Assembly (NCBI RefSeq): GCF_004122735.1
Contig: NZ_SDIF01000073.1
Location: forward strand, 1-32,847
Source: Streptomyces sioyaensis
GTDB lineage: Bacteria; Actinomycetota; Actinomycetes; Streptomycetales; Streptomycetaceae
Length of the DNA: 32,847 bases
Direction of reading: 5' to 3'
Numbering within the stretch: position 1 is the first letter of the stretch; every line of letters starts with the position of its first letter. Made by a program: the position numbers and the translations under genes. Positions 30,098 through 32,847 of this stretch are shown piece after piece. The notes under the pieces were generated by a model, which ran no database searches, was not told where the DNA came from, and saw nothing but the letters and a program-made list of their open reading frames with translations.

Positions 30098-31024
30098 GTG
30101 CCCGAGCTGCCCGAGGTCGAGGTCGTACGCCGCGGACTGGAACGCTGGGTCAGCGGCCGCACGATCGACGCCGTCGAGGTGCGCCATCCGCGGTCGATCC
30201 GCCGGCACACCGCTGGTGTGGCCGACTTCGCGGCCCGGCTGAAGGGGCTGCGGATCGGTGCGGCCCGCCGGCGCGGCAAGTACCTCTGGCTCCCGGTGAC
30301 CGGCGGTGGCCCGGCCTCCCAGACCGCCGCCGAAGGCATCACCCCGATGGTCACCCCGTCCGTCACCCACGGGCTGGCGATCCTCGCCCACCTCGGCATG
30401 AGCGGTCAGCTGCTGGTCCAGCCGGAAGGCGCCCCCGACGAGAAGCACCTGCGGATCCGCCTGCGCTTCGCCGACGCGCTCGGCACCGAACTCCGCTTCG
30501 TCGACCAGCGCACCTTCGGCGGCCTCTCGCTGCACGACACCGTGCCCGGCGCCGCCGACCACCTTCCCGACGTGATCGCCCACATCGCCCGTGACCCGCT
30601 GGACCCCGCCTTCGACGACGCCGCTTTCCACGACGCGCTGCGCCGCCGCCGGACCACCATCAAGCGGGCGCTGCTCGACCAGACGTTGATCAGCGGTGTC
30701 GGCAACATCTACGCCGACGAGGCGCTGTGGCGCAGCAGGCTCCATTACGAGCGGCCGACCGCCACCTTCACCCGTCCGCGCACCGCCGAACTCCTCGGCC
30801 ACGTCCGGGACGTGATGGACGCCGCGCTCGCCGTCGGCGGCACCAGCTTCGACAGCCTCTACGTCAACGTCAACGGTGAGTCCGGCTACTTCGAGCGCTC
30901 GCTGGACGCCTACGGCCGGGAGGACGAACCCTGCCGCCGCTGCGGTACGCCCATCCGCCGGCGTCCCTGGATGAACCGCTCCAGCTACTTCTGCCCCCGC
31001 TGCCAGCGGCCGCCCCGCGGCTGA
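30098..31024 (+). CDS. mutM: Formamidopyrimidine-DNA glycosylase, with an extra loop
   Basis: 308 residues from GTG 30098, preceded by AAGGAG at 30086-30091. The catalytic N-terminus PELPEVE (Pro2 and Glu3) is exact, as are GKYLWLP (Lys61), HLGMSGQLL, VGNIYADEALW and the C-terminal zinc finger CRRCGTPIRRRPWMNRSSYF with a closing CPRC. It excises 8-oxoguanine and formamidopyrimidines in base-excision repair. Compared with the usual 285 or so residues it is about 22 longer; the excess is a Gly/Thr/Pro-rich loop (68-91) between KYLWLPV and LAILAHLGMSG. Confidence 0.96.
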   Translation: MPELPEVEVVRRGLERWVSGRTIDAVEVRHPRSIRRHTAGVADFAARLKGLRIGAARRRGKYLWLPVTGGGPASQTAAEGITPMVTPSVTHGLAILAHLGMSGQLLVQPEGAPDEKHLRIRLRFADALGTELRFVDQRTFGGLSLHDTVPGAADHLPDVIAHIARDPLDPAFDDAAFHDALRRRRTTIKRALLDQTLISGVGNIYADEALWRSRLHYERPTATFTRPRTAELLGHVRDVMDAALAVGGTSFDSLYVNVNGESGYFERSLDAYGREDEPCRRCGTPIRRRPWMNRSSYFCPRCQRPPRG

Positions 31025-31049
31025 GCGCGGAGCCCCCGCGGCCGGCGGC

Positions 31050-31475
31050 TCATCCGGCGAGGTGCCGGGCGTCGTAGCGTTCCCGGGCCTGGAGCACCTG
31101 CGGCATCCGGTCCTCCACCAGGTCGATCAGCAGCCGTAGTTGACGGGCGACCTGATCCCCCAGGGGGGTCAGCGCGTAGTCCACCCGGGGCGGATTGCAC
31201 TGCTGCGCCTCGCGCTGCACCAGTCCGTCCCGCTCCAGTGCGTGCAGGGTCTGGGCCAGCATCTTCTCGCTGATCCCTTCGACCCGGCGCCGCAGCTCGT
31301 TGAAGCGGAAGGTCCCGTCGAGCAGCGCGCCCAGCGTCAGGCTGCCCCACCGGTCGGTGACGTGCTTGAGCGTCTCCCGGGACGGGCAGTTGCACGCGAA
31401 CACGTCAAAAGCCAGGTCGTCCGGACAGCCGGGCGCGGCCTCCCCGGCCTTTTCGGCACTGCTCTCGATCGCCAT
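31050..31475 (-). CDS. HxlR-family redox-type transcriptional regulator
   Basis: 141 residues from ATG 31475. The winged-helix HxlR domain begins at CNCPSRETLKHVTDRWGSLT and continues with RFNELRRRVEGISEKMLAQT, typical of the family. Cysteines at 17, 28 and 30 sit just ahead of the first helix, the position of the redox-sensing Cys in YodB/QsrR-type regulators. It is divergent from a quinone-reductase-like flavoprotein gene, the target such regulators usually control. A TAGGGT -10 box 6 bases upstream of the ATG implies a leaderless transcript. Confidence 0.93.
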   Translation of the reverse strand: MAIESSAEKAGEAAPGCPDDLAFDVFACNCPSRETLKHVTDRWGSLTLGALLDGTFRFNELRRRVEGISEKMLAQTLHALERDGLVQREAQQCNPPRVDYALTPLGDQVARQLRLLIDLVEDRMPQVLQARERYDARHLAG

Positions 31476-31481
31476 ACCGAC

Positions 31482-31487
31482 ACCCTA
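31482..31487 (-). promoter_or_regulatory. -10 box TAGGGT for leaderless hxlR
   Basis: On the minus strand TAGGGT ends 6 bases before the ATG at 31475, and no ribosome site is present. The -35 is weak. Confidence 0.45.
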
Positions 31488-31497
31488 CTCCCGCGCA

Positions 31498-31535
31498 GCG
31501 CTAACTCATGGGTTGCGCTTTCTAATAGTTAGTGC
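31498..31535. promoter_or_regulatory. Candidate HxlR operator between the divergent genes
   Basis: GCGCTAACT (31498-31506) and AGTTAGTGC (31527-31535) are inverted arms with one mismatch, centres about 29 bases apart. They flank an AT-rich segment with possible -10 elements for both genes (e.g. TAATAG at 31523-31528). A regulator bound here could control both directions. Confidence 0.5.
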
Positions 31536-31612
31536 TTCTCTTTCTTCCGTCGCAGCCGACGCTCCCGGGCACCGACCGCCCCGGGATGCCGTGATCTTGG
31601 AGGAGAACCACC

Positions 31613-32218
31613 GTGACCACCCCTGCCCTGCCTGCCCCCGTCGTCTCCGTCGCGTACCACTCCGGCTTCGGCCACACCGCCGTACTGGCCGAGGCGGTCC
31701 GTACCGCCGCCACCGAGGCGGGCGCCACCGTCCACCTGATCAAGGTCGACGAGATCACCGAAGCGCAGTGGGAGCAGCTCGACGCCTCCGACGCGATCGT
31801 CTTCGGCTCGCCGACCTACATGGGGACGGCCTCGGGCGCCTTCCACACCTTCGCCGAGGCGAGCTCCGCGCGCTGGGCGACCCGCGCCTGGCAGGACAAG
31901 CTCGCGGCGGGCTTCACCAACTCCGCCTCCAAGAGCGGCGACAAGCTGCACACCCTGCAGTTCTTCACGGTGCTCGCCGCCCAGCACGGGATGAGCTGGG
32001 TCAGCCTCAACCTGATGCCCGGCTGGAACTCCTCCACTGCGTCCGAGAACGACCTCAACCGCCTGGGCTTCTTCCTGGGAGCCGGCGCCCAGTCGCCCAA
32101 CGACCAGGGGGCCGAGGGGGTCCACAAGGCTGACATCGCCACTGCCGAGCACCTCGGACGCCGTATCGCCGAGCAGGCACGGATCTTCGCGGCGGGCCGG
32201 GCCGCCCTCGCCGCCTGA
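31613..32218 (+). CDS. NAD(P)H:quinone oxidoreductase-like flavoprotein (WrbA/flavodoxin fold)
   Basis: 201 residues from GTG 31613, with GGAGGAG upstream. The FMN phosphate-binding loop YHSGFGHTAVLAEAV and the second FMN loop GSPTYMGTASGAFHTF are those of WrbA-type NAD(P)H-dependent quinone reductases, which reduce quinones by two electrons to avoid radicals. The central SASKSGDKLHTLQFF segment also fits. The divergent HxlR regulator probably controls it in response to quinones or oxidants (inference from YodB/QsrR). A perfect 19-bp hairpin closes the gene. Confidence 0.92.
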   Translation: MTTPALPAPVVSVAYHSGFGHTAVLAEAVRTAATEAGATVHLIKVDEITEAQWEQLDASDAIVFGSPTYMGTASGAFHTFAEASSARWATRAWQDKLAAGFTNSASKSGDKLHTLQFFTVLAAQHGMSWVSLNLMPGWNSSTASENDLNRLGFFLGAGAQSPNDQGAEGVHKADIATAEHLGRRIAEQARIFAAGRAALAA

Positions 32219-32256
32219 CCGCCGGCACCGGACCGGCGCCCGCCGGGACAGCCGAA

Positions 32257-32298
32257 CGCCCGCACCGCCCCGTGACGGATCACGGGGCGGTGCGGGCG
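32257..32298. terminator. Strong bidirectional terminator
   Basis: CGCCCGCACCGCCCCGTGA (32257-32275) pairs perfectly with its 19-base complement at 32280-32298 around a 4-base loop, between the convergent flavoprotein and CAP-domain genes. Confidence 0.92.
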
Positions 32299-32337
32299 TC
32301 TGGCACGCCAATCCGGGAGTCGGAGCGTCCGGCTGCG

Positions 32338-32847
32338 TTAGAACCCGAAGTCCTGCGTCCACCACGGGCCGCCCGGCCCGAAGTGGACGCCGACGCCCAG
32401 GGTCTTGTACTCGCAGTTGAGGATGTTGGCGCGATGGCCGGGGCTGCTCATCCAGGTGTCCATGACGGACTGGGCGTCGGCCTGGCCGCGGGCGATGTTC
32501 TCGCCGCCCAGATCGGAGATGTCCGCGGCGCGGGCACGGTCCCACGGGGTGTCACCGTCCGGGTCGGTGTGGCCGAAGAAACCGCGCCGGGCCATGTCGT
32601 CACTGAACTGCTGGGCCAGACGGATCAGTTCCCCGTCCGCCGTCACGGGCGAGCAGCCGGCCCGGTCGCGCTCCTGGTTGACCAGCGACAGGACCTGCGC
32701 CGCTGCGGACGACCGGGCATCGGGTGTCTTCGACGGGGCCGCGGAGCGTTCGGGCGTGGCGGCGGACGGCCGGCCGGCGGGCCGGGAGGGCCGGTGGGAC
32801 ACGGTCTTCCCGGTGGGGGAGGTGGACGGCTGGTGCGGCGCGGGGGG
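32338..32847 (-). CDS. CAP/SCP-domain (cysteine-rich secretory protein family) protein, 5' end outside window
   Basis: The minus-strand frame is open from the right edge to TAA at 32338-32340, giving 169 residues; the GTG at 32802 need not be the true start, and a signal peptide is expected beyond the edge. The first 50 or so residues are a Pro/Ser/Thr-rich linker. The CAP domain follows, with VLSLVNQERDRAGCSPVTAD, SDDMARRGFFGHTDPDG, GGENIARGQ and SSPGHRANILNCEYKTLGVG, ending WWTQDFGF. It is probably secreted or wall-associated; bacterial CAP proteins have been linked to wall or lipid binding, but function here is unknown. Confidence 0.9.
   Translation of the reverse strand, partial: PPAPHQPSTSPTGKTVSHRPSRPAGRPSAATPERSAAPSKTPDARSSAAAQVLSLVNQERDRAGCSPVTADGELIRLAQQFSDDMARRGFFGHTDPDGDTPWDRARAADISDLGGENIARGQADAQSVMDTWMSSPGHRANILNCEYKTLGVGVHFGPGGPWWTQDFGF

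Overview
The window is a stretch of actinobacterial core chromosome, almost certainly from a Streptomyces. Supporting signs are the very high GC, near-universal G/C third codon positions, many GTG starts, TAGNNT-type -10 boxes and leaderless starts. Gene content and order also fit: conservon kinase/roadblock pair, gltX, a Gln/Glu tRNA cluster, ndgR-leuCD, a Lys-rich-tailed HU, cofC, plsC-gpsA, ddl, thiL, thiD, rpmB, a DAK2-domain gene, recG, rsmD-coaD, and DUF177-rpmF-rnc-mutM. No IS element, prophage or CRISPR array was seen.

Layout. 1-3977 (-): the front of a conservon, a nitrate-sensor-like kinase with a very long disordered tail followed by a roadblock protein that runs off the left edge. 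3978-4831: regulatory DNA and a 59-residue orphan protein. 4832-7990 (+): FAH-family hydrolase, gltX and a HAD phosphatase. 7965-8620: a promoter and five tRNA genes (Gln, Glu, Glu, Gln, Glu) closed by a terminator. 8626-9046: no intact gene, one possible coding remnant. 9047-11978: ndgR divergent from leuCD. 12114-13441: a small conserved protein, HupS-type HU and a small beta-rich protein. 13422-14156 (-): cofC. 14289-17455 (+): plsC-gpsA, then ddl with its own promoter. 17528-18259 (-): an Lrp-type RAM-only protein and a DUF3515 lipoprotein. 18418-20263 (+): thiL and thiD. 20416-20601 (-): rpmB. 20835-26845 (+): DAK2/FakA-like protein, recG, rsmD and coaD. 26975-28114 (+): a coiled-coil protein. 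28247-31024 (+): DUF177, rpmF, rnc and mutM. 31050-32218: a divergent HxlR regulator and quinone-reductase-like flavoprotein. 32338-32847 (-): a CAP-domain secreted protein cut by the right edge.

The most striking feature is a 265-residue in-frame intein (23445-24239) inside recG. It splits the Walker A motif exactly between the Lys and Thr of GSGK|T. It begins with Ala rather than Cys/Ser and carries Trp in block B, Cys in block F and Thr in block G, the signature of a class 3 (WCT) intein. Both LAGLIDADG-like motifs of its former homing endonuclease have lost the catalytic Asp. RecG should therefore be inactive as an ATPase until the intein splices out.

Functional links: gltX lies next to tRNA-Gln and tRNA-Glu genes, fitting a non-discriminating GluRS. 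NdgR faces the leuCD genes it is known to control in relatives. PlsC and GpsA are translationally coupled in phospholipid synthesis. ThiL and ThiD act in thiamine synthesis. The DUF177-rpmF-rnc-mutM group joins ribosome assembly, RNA processing and DNA repair.
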